In this document: piece by piece, positions 15,598-22,847 of the stretch
Layout of the letters: each line of letters begins with the position of its first letter
How positions within the stretch are numbered: position 1 is the first letter of the stretch
Assembly: GCA_040754095.1 (NCBI GenBank)
Contig: JBFMFO010000015.1
Coordinates: 4,026 to 68,025 of the forward strand
Reading direction: 5' to 3'
Length of the DNA: 64,000 nucleotides
From: QYQD01 sp040754095
GTDB taxonomy: Bacteria > Desulfobacterota > QYQD01
Translations under genes and position numbers: made by a program
The notes under the pieces: model-generated
What the model was told of the DNA's origin: nothing
Seen by the model: only the letters and a program-made list of their open reading frames with translations
Database searches by the model: none

Positions 15598-16152
15598 ATG
15601 GATAATGAAAAAGATCGTCTTAGGACCATCCTTATTGAAAAATCTTACCAAAAACGGAAAGTTGTCCTTACTTCCGGCCGGGAGAGTGATTTTTATATAG
15701 ACTGCAAACAGACCACGCTTTCCGCGGAAGGGGCTTATTTAGTGGGAAAGGTGATGTTTGAACGTATCCGTAAGGCCCCGGTGAAGGCCCAGGGCGTGGC
15801 GGGAATGACCTTGGGCGCTGATCCGATGGTTGCGGCCATAGCCGTGGCCGGTTATATGGCCGGGGATCCCATCCATGCCCTTATTATCCGCAAGGAGCCC
15901 AAGAAGCATGGAACAGCTTCTTGGATTGAGGGTAAAAATAACTTACCAGTAGGGGCCGCAGTGACTATAGTGGAAGACGTGGTAACGACCGGCGGTACAC
16001 TCCTTAAGGCCATAGAGAGGGCCGAGGCGGAGGGATTCAGGGTTGTTCAGGTACTGGCCCTGGTTGACCGCAATGAAGGCGGGAGGGAATTCCTTCAAGA
16101 GAAAGGCTATGACCTTGAAGCTGTTTTTACGCGTGAGGATTTAGCTAAATAG
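15598..16152 (+). CDS. pyrE: Orotate phosphoribosyltransferase
   Basis: 184 residues. Joins orotate and PRPP to give OMP in pyrimidine synthesis. The PRPP-binding motif TIVEDVVTTGGT is near residue 126, IRKEPKKHGT near 99 is the catalytic loop with its lysines, and SGRESDFYIDCKQ near 24 is the N-terminal orotate-site motif. The frame opens with TTG at 15586, but GGAG at 15588-15591 is well spaced for the ATG at 15598. pyrK and pyrD lie 46 kb downstream. Confidence 0.94.
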   Translation: MDNEKDRLRTILIEKSYQKRKVVLTSGRESDFYIDCKQTTLSAEGAYLVGKVMFERIRKAPVKAQGVAGMTLGADPMVAAIAVAGYMAGDPIHALIIRKEPKKHGTASWIEGKNNLPVGAAVTIVEDVVTTGGTLLKAIERAEAEGFRVVQVLALVDRNEGGREFLQEKGYDLEAVFTREDLAK

Positions 16153-16395
16153 TGCTCATCCGAAAACTATCGTTTTCAGATTCACGCTTTCAGCGATCAG
16201 CTTTCAGCCGTCAGCAAAAGAATAAGACAAACAATATGTTAAGCTGAACGCTGATAGCTGAGGGCTGATTGCTCCATCCAGAAAACCGGGGTTTTCGGAT
16301 GGAAACTAAATAGTACAAATCCCCCTGTATCCCCCTTTTTCAAAGGGGGACTTGACGGATTCCCCCCTTTAGCAAAGGGGGGCAGGGGGGATTTT
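16150..16395. repeat. CATCCGGAAA composite repeat (copy 3) joined to a CCCCCTTT repeat
   Basis: 16150-16312 repeats the build of 11865-12025: outer arms CATCCGAAAACTATCG and CGGATGGAAACTA, inner CAGCGATCAGC and GCTGATAGC, loop GACAAACAATATGTTAAG. It is followed directly by CCCCCTTTTTCAAAGGGGG and CCCCCCTTTAGCAAAGGGGGG hairpins (16319-16394). The left end overlaps the pyrE stop codon. Confidence 0.78.
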
Positions 16396-16433
16396 CAGAT
16401 AAAAACGCAGGAAATAGTTAAGGAGGGTGACAA

Positions 16434-16685
16434 ATGCCGATTTATGAATTTCGCTGTCTGGATTGCCGGCATATCTTTGAACTTTTGGCGTTAAGTAAAG
16501 GAGAACAGATTGAGGCCATGTGTCCCAAATGCGGATGTGAGTCCTTCGAGAGGGTTCTGAGCCGCTCTAATTATACTATGGGCGGCGGCCGGTCGAGGGC
16601 AGGTTCTTCCGGTGCAAGCGTCAATAATCATTCCTGTGCCGGAGGCAGTTGCGCGACTATCGACATACCCGGACCATCCAAGTAG
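16434..16685 (+). CDS. FmdB-family zinc-ribbon regulatory protein
   Basis: 83 residues. It starts MPIYEFRCLDC and has a second CPKCG 20 residues later, so two CxxC pairs make a zinc ribbon of the FmdB type (about 1-42). The tail is Gly/Ser rich and ends in a further Cys pair region (SCAGGSC). Members are short cytoplasmic proteins of unclear role, first named from a putative regulator of formamidase genes. The SD is AAGGAGGGTGAC, directly before the ATG. Confidence 0.88.
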   Translation: MPIYEFRCLDCRHIFELLALSKGEQIEAMCPKCGCESFERVLSRSNYTMGGGRSRAGSSGASVNNHSCAGGSCATIDIPGPSK

Positions 16686-16724
16686 CCTGCAATTTAAGAA
16701 ACCACCAGATATCCCGTCGTTTTT

Positions 16725-16752
16725 CATGACCATCCTCGATGGGATGGTCATG
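16725..16752. other. Perfect 11-bp hairpin downstream of fmdB
   Basis: CATGACCATCC (16725-16735), a six-base loop and GGATGGTCATG (16742-16752) are perfectly complementary. No T-run follows on the plus strand, so it is not a classical terminator. It may end the fmdB transcript in another way or be a protein site. The rest of 16686-16955 shows no gene. Confidence 0.5.
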
Positions 16753-16955
16753 CACCCCCTCCAACCATGCGGATTTGGGAATATAATCCTTTCCTACTTT
16801 TCTTACAACTTACAGCGGACCGTATGACCCTTAATTAAATAAAAGTCTCGTGCCGATATTCACGATATGTGACCTTGTTCCCATCCCACCATCAGAACGA
16901 GGGAAAATTCGCAGGAATCCGCCTGTAGTCGATTACGACACGGAGGGGGGATAAT

Positions 16956-17906
16956 ATGATGTATCTTTATAAGAGGTTAGCGCTAATTTTATCGGCGGCC
17001 GTGTGGCTCGGTTTCGTGTCTTCGTGCTCCGGTGACTTGCCGGAAGGAGAAACGCGGCTGAAAAAAGTCGATTTCCAAAACATAGTTCAACAGGGGGATA
17101 AAGAAGCGGAGAAGGCAAAAAAGCGCACCTTGAAGATTGCAGTGGCTGCGATGATTTCACCGAAATATACATATGATTATTATGTTGAACTACTGAATCT
17201 GATCGCCGAACAGATGGGATGTGACGTTGAATTCATCCAAAAAAAGACATATGCCCAGGTAAATGAGATGCTGCGGCAAAGAGAGCTGGATATGGCGTTT
17301 GTTTGCTCAGGCCCCTATGTAACGGGCAGGGATGACTTCGGTTTGGATATCCTCGTCGTCCCGGTAAGCCATGGGAAAAAGGTCTATCACTCCTATTTTA
17401 TCGTTAATAAAGACAGCGCGATTCGCTCGCTTGATCAGCTTCGGGGTAAAACGTTTGCATTTACAGATCCCCACTCCAACACCGGCTGTCTGGTGCCGAA
17501 CTTTGTTTTGGCCAGGCGCGGGGAGACGCCGGAGACATTTTTCAAGGAGACGTTCTTCAGTAACAGCCATGACAATTCCATTAAGGCTGTAGCGGAAGGC
17601 TTGGCGGACGGGGCTGCCGTTGATTCATTGATTTGGGAATTTATGAATATGGTGAATCCCGAGATAACCAAACGTACTAAAATCATCGAAAAGTCGCCGC
17701 CATACGGGATACCCCCGGTGGTGGTTCACCCTTCCATGGATGAGCCGACCAAGAATAAATTCCGCAACATATTTTTAGGGATTCATAAGCACCCTAAAGG
17801 AAAAGAAATCCTAAGCCGTCTGCAGATAGATCGTTTCGAACCCGGCAACGATGCGGATTACGACACGGTTAGAGAGATGCAGCGGTGGATCGCTTCGAGG
17901 CATTGA
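16956..17906 (+). CDS. PhnD-like periplasmic binding lipoprotein
   Basis: 316 residues. A signal peptide ends in the lipobox-like VSSC near residue 24, so it is likely anchored as a lipoprotein. The rest is a PhnD/PF12974-type substrate-binding protein (LKIAVAAMISPKYTYDYY, GPYVTGRDDFG, TFAFTDPHSNTG). No permease or ATPase gene is near. Instead the gene is followed after 7 bases by a HAMP receptor, so it more likely presents a ligand to that receptor than to a transporter (inference). The substrate, possibly phosphonate, phosphite or another anion, is unknown. The start follows GGAGGGGGG. Confidence 0.82.
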   Translation: MMYLYKRLALILSAAVWLGFVSSCSGDLPEGETRLKKVDFQNIVQQGDKEAEKAKKRTLKIAVAAMISPKYTYDYYVELLNLIAEQMGCDVEFIQKKTYAQVNEMLRQRELDMAFVCSGPYVTGRDDFGLDILVVPVSHGKKVYHSYFIVNKDSAIRSLDQLRGKTFAFTDPHSNTGCLVPNFVLARRGETPETFFKETFFSNSHDNSIKAVAEGLADGAAVDSLIWEFMNMVNPEITKRTKIIEKSPPYGIPPVVVHPSMDEPTKNKFRNIFLGIHKHPKGKEILSRLQIDRFEPGNDADYDTVREMQRWIASRH

Positions 17907-17913
17907 TAACGCA

Positions 17914-18948
17914 ATGGGTTTCAGGGCCAAGGTATTTATTAATATCTTTTTGTCCGTTATGTTGATCGTCGGCTGCCTCTATGGAGTTGCCAATTATTGG
18001 TCTTTCAGATTCCATTTGAGGCATTCGCTTCATCATGCACAGGAACTGGGCACATTACTGGCACACGAATCAACGAATCTTATTCTGACTAATGATCGGG
18101 TATCATTACTTAACCTGTACCAAACCATCCTGAAATCTCATCCGAACATCGAATATATATTCGCTGAACGTGATAAAGAAGTTATAGTCCACACCTTCCG
18201 GAAAGGCGTTCCCGGCGGCCTCTTAAAATTTGAAGACATTCCCGCCGGGTCAAAATTTACTATGAACTCTATCGAGAACGAACACAAAGAGTTGATCTAT
18301 CACTTTCGAGTAAAACCGGATACACCAAACCATACGGTGATTCACCTGGGGATCTCGGCCCAAAAAATCAAGGATGAGCTTATCCCCTTACGTAGATTGA
18401 TGTTTTTTGTCGGAGGGAGTTTGCTTATCTTATTTCCTTTCGGTCTGGCCTGGTTTCTTGCCCGTATTATATCGAGGCCGATAGATACCTTGCGCAAAGG
18501 GTCGGAACGGATCGGGGCCGGAGAGTTAACCTATCGTCTGGACATCAAAACAGGTGATGAGATCGAGAGGTTGGCCGGCGCATTCAATAATATGGCGGAA
18601 AGACTGCAAGAATATTATGCTACCCTGGAAGAGAGAGTGGCAGAAAGAACGGAAGAACTGGAACAGGAGATCGAAGAACGTGAGCGGACGGAGGAGGAAA
18701 GAGAAAAACTGATCGTCGAACTTCAAAAAGCCCTGGCCGAGGTGAAGACCCTGGGCGGACTTTTGCCTATCTGTTGCCATTGCAAAAAGATACGCGACGA
18801 TAAGGGCTATTGGAACAAACTCGAGGTCTATCTTCATGAGCATTCCGGCGCCGATTTTAGCCACAGTATTTGCCCTGAATGTATGAAGAGGCTATACCCG
18901 GAAGATTCAGAAGAAAATGGAGATATGGGGGAAAAACTCCCGCCGTAA
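17914..18948 (+). CDS. Membrane HAMP receptor with C-terminal CxxC/CxxC ribbon and no kinase domain
   Basis: 344 residues. TM1 is about 8-29, a periplasmic region 30-160, TM2 about 162-183, HAMP about 184-236 and a charged coiled coil about 237-278. It ends in a compact cysteine module, LPICCHCKKIRDDKGYW (Cys287/288/290) and SICPEC (Cys320/323). Such LPICxxCKKIRDDKGYW modules are familiar at the ends of deltaproteobacterial PAS and REC proteins, but I know no named function. There is no H-box, HATPase, GGDEF or methyl-accepting domain. The frame opens at 17851, but the ATG at 17914 sits at the start of TM1, 7 bases after the lipoprotein gene. Confidence 0.85.
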   Translation: MGFRAKVFINIFLSVMLIVGCLYGVANYWSFRFHLRHSLHHAQELGTLLAHESTNLILTNDRVSLLNLYQTILKSHPNIEYIFAERDKEVIVHTFRKGVPGGLLKFEDIPAGSKFTMNSIENEHKELIYHFRVKPDTPNHTVIHLGISAQKIKDELIPLRRLMFFVGGSLLILFPFGLAWFLARIISRPIDTLRKGSERIGAGELTYRLDIKTGDEIERLAGAFNNMAERLQEYYATLEERVAERTEELEQEIEERERTEEEREKLIVELQKALAEVKTLGGLLPICCHCKKIRDDKGYWNKLEVYLHEHSGADFSHSICPECMKRLYPEDSEENGDMGEKLPP

Positions 18949-18988
18949 CTATTTATAAAGTGTACTTGTCAAGGTTTAATCTGACTGA

Positions 18989-19245
18989 AGTTTCCTGAGT
19001 TGTTAGAGGTGCTTTCTCATAATACCGTGATCTTAAGATAATTTTATATTTCTTAAGTGAACCCCTAGTTTCTTCGCTTCACGGCTTGCGCAGCGACCCT
19101 TTCGAGGCTCGCAGGTGGGGAACGCTTGCCCCTTCCAGCCACTAAAGGGCTGGTTTTCCCCTTCCTGCTCGCCCTCGATGGGTACCCCGCTGCTCCAGCA
19201 AGTTTCGCTCGGAAACCACAGGGGTTCCCTAAGACTCAGGAAACT
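18989..19245. repeat. About 190-250 bp GC-rich structured repeat with perfect 12-bp ends, copy 1
   Basis: AGTTTCCTGAGT (18989-19000) and ACTCAGGAAACT (19234-19245) are perfect inverted ends. The core (19060-19215) contains TTCGCTTCACGGCTTGCGCAG, a hairpin CCAGCCACTAAAGGGCTGG and CTGCTCCAGCAAGTTTCGCTC. The core recurs at 38280-38450 (inverted) and 60975-61150, but there the outer ends differ (GGACTTTC type). Together with 19302-19424 this accounts for the gap 18949-19544. Confidence 0.7.
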
Positions 19246-19301
19246 CCAGTTAATTTGATCCGCCAGAGGCAGACTGTAGATTCAGACTGCTGTTTGTAAG
19301 G

Positions 19302-19424
19302 CTAACCCATCATTTTTCCTTTTGCCAAATACAACGAGTCCTTGCACACCTCCGGCGCATCTCCGAAAGGCTTGTATCGGGTTTTGCCATAGCAATATCC
19401 GCCGCTACCGGGGCATTTGCTCAT
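19302..19424 (-). CDS. Possible 40-residue cysteine-containing small protein
   Basis: A short minus-strand frame with ATG at 19422-19424 and TAG at 19302-19304. It begins MSKCPGSGGYCYGKTRYKPF and contains a third Cys near residue 27. AAAGG lies a few bases before the ATG and a TGA precedes it in frame, so it cannot be longer. It follows cheD on the same strand, about 120 bases downstream. I do not recognise the family. The regular composition (3 Cys, many Gly/Lys/Tyr) is unlike the repeats around it, but chance cannot be excluded. Confidence 0.3.
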   Translation of the reverse strand: MSKCPGSGGYCYGKTRYKPFGDAPEVCKDSLYLAKGKMMG

Positions 19425-19544
19425 GGGCCTTTGCTTTTTTCAGGGTCTTCATAAGCGTTTTTTCTGCCTGCGGGGCTTTTTGGCGCCATCTCCGGCCTCT
19501 AATGCCTGGTATGACAGGTGCGGCATGAACCGGTTAATGCTTCT

Positions 19545-20036
19545 TTATAACTCCCTCGCTTTGTTGCCTGGCATCTTGATATAGACGCGACCCGTGGCCA
19601 GCGTCAACTCCATAGTGCGGGGGAGATTACCACCGACATCTTCTTCGTGGATAAGGAGGTAGTTCTCCTGAAAGATTTCTCTAAGGGCCATATAATTCTG
19701 TTTACCGATATTACGCCCCGTTAAATCATTGAGTTGGGCCCCTCCGGCTATTTTAATTACCATCCGTCTCTTATCTGCGCCGTATTTATATGCTTCCTGG
19801 AAAAGCAGGGGCACCCCTGTATCAGCAAACATGTATGGATTCTTTTTGGCTTTAGCTGTCCTTGTTTCTGATATACCCGCCTTAGGGAGCATAAAATGGA
19901 GCAGGCCTCCGACCTTGGCCACAGGATCATAAATGGATACACCGATACAGGACCCCAGGGCATACGTAACCAACATAGCGGAAGTATCGTCGCTTACCCG
20001 CATGTCGGCAATACCTACGAAAAGTTCGTTAGTCAA
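19545..20036 (-). CDS. cheD: Chemoreceptor glutamine deamidase CheD
   Basis: 163 residues. CheD deamidates glutamines on methyl-accepting receptors. The active-site Cys is in TYALGSCIGV (about residue 35), the His in GLLHFMLP, and the Thr region follows. IKIAGGAQ is also typical. The frame extends to 20084, but AGGAGGGGGG stands about 6 bases before a TTG at 20034-20036, and CheD homologues start close to this point. No CheC, CheA or MCP gene lies in the window. It sits among sensor kinases instead. Confidence 0.92.
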   Translation of the reverse strand: MTNELFVGIADMRVSDDTSAMLVTYALGSCIGVSIYDPVAKVGGLLHFMLPKAGISETRTAKAKKNPYMFADTGVPLLFQEAYKYGADKRRMVIKIAGGAQLNDLTGRNIGKQNYMALREIFQENYLLIHEEDVGGNLPRTMELTLATGRVYIKMPGNKAREL

Positions 20037-20242
20037 GCCTACCCCCCTCCTTTCTTGAGAGACTGTGCTGTAATTTAGCAACATGTTGAAATCATATAGA
20101 TTGCGGCGCAGCGTCTATTTTTAGTAGTTGGTTCCAGTTTATCATATTTATCGGCATTACCACATTATAGCTTAAATTTTTTCCTCCCTTGGCCGAAAAG
20201 ATACATAAGACATTAAGCGAAAATGGAACCGCTTCTGGATGC

Positions 20243-20391
20243 AAATTCGAAATCCGAAGCACGAAATTCGAAACAACTTCAAATAACCAAAATTCAAAAT
20301 CCGAAACGAGTTGGCGCCGTTGCAGTTTGGAGCATTAGATATTTAACTATTTAGATTTGTTTCGGATTTCGAAATTCGAGTTTCGAATTTA
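20243..20391. repeat. IVS-like stem-loop element, copy B
   Basis: The left arm AAATTCGAAATCCGAAGC... (20243-20275) pairs with the right arm ending CGAAATTCGAGTTTCGAATTTA (to 20391). About 80 bases lie between, with no gene. The inner right part (TTTGGAGCATTAGATATTT) resembles the sequence before the right arm of the gene-bearing copy at 32419-32450. Confidence 0.75.
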
Positions 20392-20471
20392 AATGAGGAT
20401 GCTCGGTAATTTGATCTCGCCATATAACCGCGAATAGTATTTTGACGATGAATCCAGGATAAAAAGGTGGG

Positions 20472-20500
20472 TTGACTAAATAGAAACTTTTGCGTAACGT
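20472..20500 (+). promoter_or_regulatory. Possible promoter of the MerR-REC gene
   Basis: TTGACT (20472-20477), a 17-base spacer and TAACGT (20495-20500, 3 of 6). The -35 box is good and the -10 box is weak. The gene starts at 20528 after GGAGAGGA. Confidence 0.25.
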
Positions 20501-20527
20501 GGTTTAGTTCTCGGAGAGGAGTACTAA

Positions 20528-21133
20528 ATGCCAAACGATAAGCGGCAGGAAGAAAAGGTCTATTCTACTCAACAGGTTAGCAAGCTTCTCAATGTGGCCA
20601 GGAAATCAATCAGCAATTGGATTGACCAGGGGAAGCTCAAGGCGTTTAAGACCCCAGGTGGCTTTAAACGCATACGCCATAATGATCTGATTCGCTTCAT
20701 AAATGAATACGACATGCCCCTGCCGCCCCAGCTTATTTCCTCTAGAAAGGTATTCATCGTGGATGATGACGATTTGGCGCTCAAGACCTATCAACGGAGT
20801 CTTCGAAAATTGGGAAAGACAGTCCAGGTAGAGGCAAAAAATAACCCGGTAGAGGCATTGATAGAGATAGGCGGGAAAAAACCGGACCTGGTTATAGTGG
20901 ATATTCTGATGCCCAATATGAACGGATACGAATTCTGCAAAAGATTAAAGGAGCATCCGGAAACGAAAGATATAAAGGTAATCGCTATGACGGCCAGTAC
21001 GGACAGCAGCCATAGGGAAGCGATCCTGGCCGCCGGCGCGGATGATTTCTATCACAAGACCGATGACACCCTTTTACTTATCCAGAAAGTCAAAAATCTC
21101 CTTTCCATTGGGGACTTATTGTCAAGAGATTAG
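20528..21133 (+). CDS. Response regulator with N-terminal MerR/excisionase-type HTH
   Basis: 201 residues. Residues 10-62 form a MerR/BldC-type winged helix (YSTQQVSKLLNVARKSISNW, then GKLKAFKTPGGFKRIRHNDL). A receiver domain follows from about 74, with acidic pocket VDDDD, phospho-acceptor Asp in VIVDILMPN (about 124) and Lys in YHKTDD. The DNA-binding domain at the front and the receiver at the back is the reverse of the usual order. It probably regulates transcription after phosphorylation by one of the local kinases. The SD is GGAGAGGAG. Confidence 0.88.
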   Translation: MPNDKRQEEKVYSTQQVSKLLNVARKSISNWIDQGKLKAFKTPGGFKRIRHNDLIRFINEYDMPLPPQLISSRKVFIVDDDDLALKTYQRSLRKLGKTVQVEAKNNPVEALIEIGGKKPDLVIVDILMPNMNGYEFCKRLKEHPETKDIKVIAMTASTDSSHREAILAAGADDFYHKTDDTLLLIQKVKNLLSIGDLLSRD

Positions 21134-21218
21134 CCATAGAGGACACAGAGTTTTTAAAATTTTTTCCGTGGTTCCCCGGTTAAATAGGGTTCTCTTAGAT
21201 GTAAGGTAGCCAAATTGA

Positions 21219-21331
21219 AGCTCCCCGCAGCCCGCCTACGGCGGACGGGGAATCTCCGTATGTAAGGTAAAAAGCATAGTATTCGCTCGCTAACCCCGCC
21301 GCAAGCAGCGGGGAATGCGCTCGCTGTGCAT
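21219..21331. repeat. GAAGCTCCCCGCAGC...CTCCGTATGTAAGGTA repeat, copy 1
   Basis: About 113 bases with two GC hairpins (CCCCGCAGCCCGCC... and CCCCGCCGCAAGCAGCGGGG) separated by GGAATCTCCGTATGTAAGGTA. An inverted copy lies at 24492-24604. The copies bracket the response-regulator and split-kinase genes. Two short differences include an extra palindrome (CGCCTACGGCGG) here. Confidence 0.75.
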
Positions 21332-21333
21332 GT

Positions 21334-21921
21334 TCATTTGCCTCGAGCCGGTTGCATACCCAGTACGTCTGCAAAATATTTATTCATATCGTCCTCAGTC
21401 GATTCGGAAAAATATTCATCTGAAAGCACAAATACTTCTTCTGCCGCATCCTGAGTTATACCCGGATGGCGTCTTTCCAGGTCCTGGATCAGGCGGTCCT
21501 GTTCTTTCAATCGGCGCATCATCTTGTGCGCCGCACGCAAGAAATCAAAATGTTTGAGGGTCTGACGGATGGAGACCTTTACCTCCTCATTGTCCCAGGG
21601 TTTGGTAAAAAAGCGGAAGACCTCACCCTCGTTGATGGCCCTGAGAACCGTCGGGGTGTCACTCTGTCCGGTAAGAATAATACGGGCAACGGCCGGGTAT
21701 TTTCCCTTGACCGTCTTCAATAGCTCAAAGCCGTTCATTCCCGGCATCCCGAGGTCGGAGATGATCAGATCGACAGGTGCGGTCTCCAGAATGTCCAGGG
21801 CCTCTGCGGCGCTGCCTGCGGTGAGTAGCGCATATTCCTCATTGCGCAGGGTCCTTTCCAGACTCCTCAGCACATTGGCCTCATCATCTACAAGCAAAAC
21901 GGTATGCGCATAGTTTCCCAT
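21334..21921 (-). CDS. Response regulator, REC plus short coiled-coil tail
   Basis: 195 residues. The receiver has LLVDDEANVL, Asp in IISDLGMPGMNG, Thr in ILTGQSD and Lys in FFTKPWDNEEV. A helical tail (about 125-195) shows no HD-GYP, GGDEF or DNA-binding domain. It is closely related to the receivers of the proteins at 29423 and 30607 (shared FRFFTKPWD/YKFILKPWE pattern). The TTG at 21936 opens the frame, but GGGGAAG is best spaced for the ATG at 21919-21921. Confidence 0.88.
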   Translation of the reverse strand: MGNYAHTVLLVDDEANVLRSLERTLRNEEYALLTAGSAAEALDILETAPVDLIISDLGMPGMNGFELLKTVKGKYPAVARIILTGQSDTPTVLRAINEGEVFRFFTKPWDNEEVKVSIRQTLKHFDFLRAAHKMMRRLKEQDRLIQDLERRHPGITQDAAEEVFVLSDEYFSESTEDDMNKYFADVLGMQPARGK

Positions 21922-22079
21922 CGGTCGCTTCCCCAATCGGCAGTCAGCTATCAGCCTTCGGCTATCAGCTTTCGAGTTGCGAGTTACGAGTTAAAAACCG
22001 CAACCCGAAACTTACCACTCATCACTACTCCTTTGTGTCCTATGTTCCATTTTCGGAGCAAGAGAATAAAAACTTAAAT

Positions 22080-22277
22080 AGTGTTCATCCGAAACTACCG
22101 TTTTCGGACTCACGCTTTTAGCGGTCAGCATGAAGCCGGTCCACCGTTCACTGTTGACCGTTTACCGAAAGAAGCTGTCGGACAACGGTTAACGGTTAAC
22201 AATTATACTGACCGCTGATTGCTCCATCCGGACTTAGGCCGCAGGCCGGAAATCTTGGGTTTCCGGATGGGAATAAA
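22080..22277. repeat. CATCCGGAAA scaffold carrying a foreign core (copy 4)
   Basis: The outer arms are those of 11865-12025 (GTTCATCCGAAACTACC... and ...TTTCCGGATGGGAATAAA). The inner hairpin is replaced by the inverted GTTAACGG/CCGTTTACCG core seen free at 15457-15580 and 11205-11290. A small CCGCAGGCCGG palindrome is added in the right arm. The remaining 21937-22079 has only a short CAGCTATCAGCC unit. Confidence 0.75.
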
Positions 22278-22376
22278 GAACATCATGGACGAAATATGAT
22301 GTTTTGCTCGTTTATTTCTTTTAATGGATTAAATCCTTAAGGCCGATATAAATTTAAAAAGCAGGTGTGAAGTTAT

Positions 22377-22443
22377 GTAGGGTGGGCTCGGCCCACCAAA
22401 ACTCCGTTACGCCGCCAATGATGGTGGGCAAAGCCCACGCTAC
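22377..22443. repeat. GTAGGGTGGGC inverted repeat, copy 1
   Basis: GTAGGGTGGGCTCGGCCCACC and ATGGTGGGCAAAGCCCACGC enclose CGTTACGCCGCCAATG. Copies lie at 29327-29391 and 33988-34053 in the other orientation, and a partial one near 34848-34868. It ends just before the start of the split kinase. Confidence 0.7.
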
Positions 22444-22466
22444 TATAATTTTTGGGGGTATATAGG

Positions 22467-22844
22467 GTGAGGAAAGAAGTGGTAATATCTCCATCTCTAT
22501 CGGATAAAACAGCGTGGATCGGTGTGGGGCTAGGGCTGCTCTTCTGGTTCGTTGAGTCCGTTATCCATGCTTATATATTCCATGAGGGCACTCTTATCCA
22601 ACAAATCTTTAGGCCGGCGATACATGAACTTTGGATGCGCGGCTTAGTCACGTTTATGTTCATTATATTTGGTGGCTATGCCCAATCCATTATCAATAGC
22701 CGAAAACGGACAAATGAAACACTGCGTGAAAGCGAAGAAAAGCTCGCCGGTATTTTAGATTCGGTGATGGATCAGATGATTATGGTGGATGAGCGCTTTA
22801 ACATCATGTGGGCCAATAACGTAGCCAAGGATTTAACCGGATAA
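22467..22844 (+). CDS. Split sensor kinase, N-terminal part (membrane segments and start of PAS)
   Basis: About 125 residues from a GTG at 22467 (the frame opens at 22452; GGGGG is well spaced for the GTG). Two hydrophobic segments (WIGVGLGLLFWFVESVIHAY and LVTFMFIIFGGYAQSII) are followed by the first half of a PAS domain (ILDSVMDQMIMVDERFNIMW). It ends at TAA 22842-22844. The next codons, still in the same frame, continue the PAS domain in the following entry. This is therefore one gene cut by a nonsense codon, unless it is read through or is a sequence error. Confidence 0.75.
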   Translation: MRKEVVISPSLSDKTAWIGVGLGLLFWFVESVIHAYIFHEGTLIQQIFRPAIHELWMRGLVTFMFIIFGGYAQSIINSRKRTNETLRESEEKLAGILDSVMDQMIMVDERFNIMWANNVAKDLTG

Positions 22845-22847
22845 GAC

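Noticed and set aside
18526..18864. 112-residue minus-strand frame
   Set aside because: It is a shadow of the coiled-coil and cysteine-module part of the HAMP receptor.
21219..21331. Possible CRISPR or riboswitch in repeat-rich gaps
   Set aside because: Repeats are inverted or isolated, not regularly spaced direct repeats with unique spacers. No cobalamin-box sequence was seen before cbiM.
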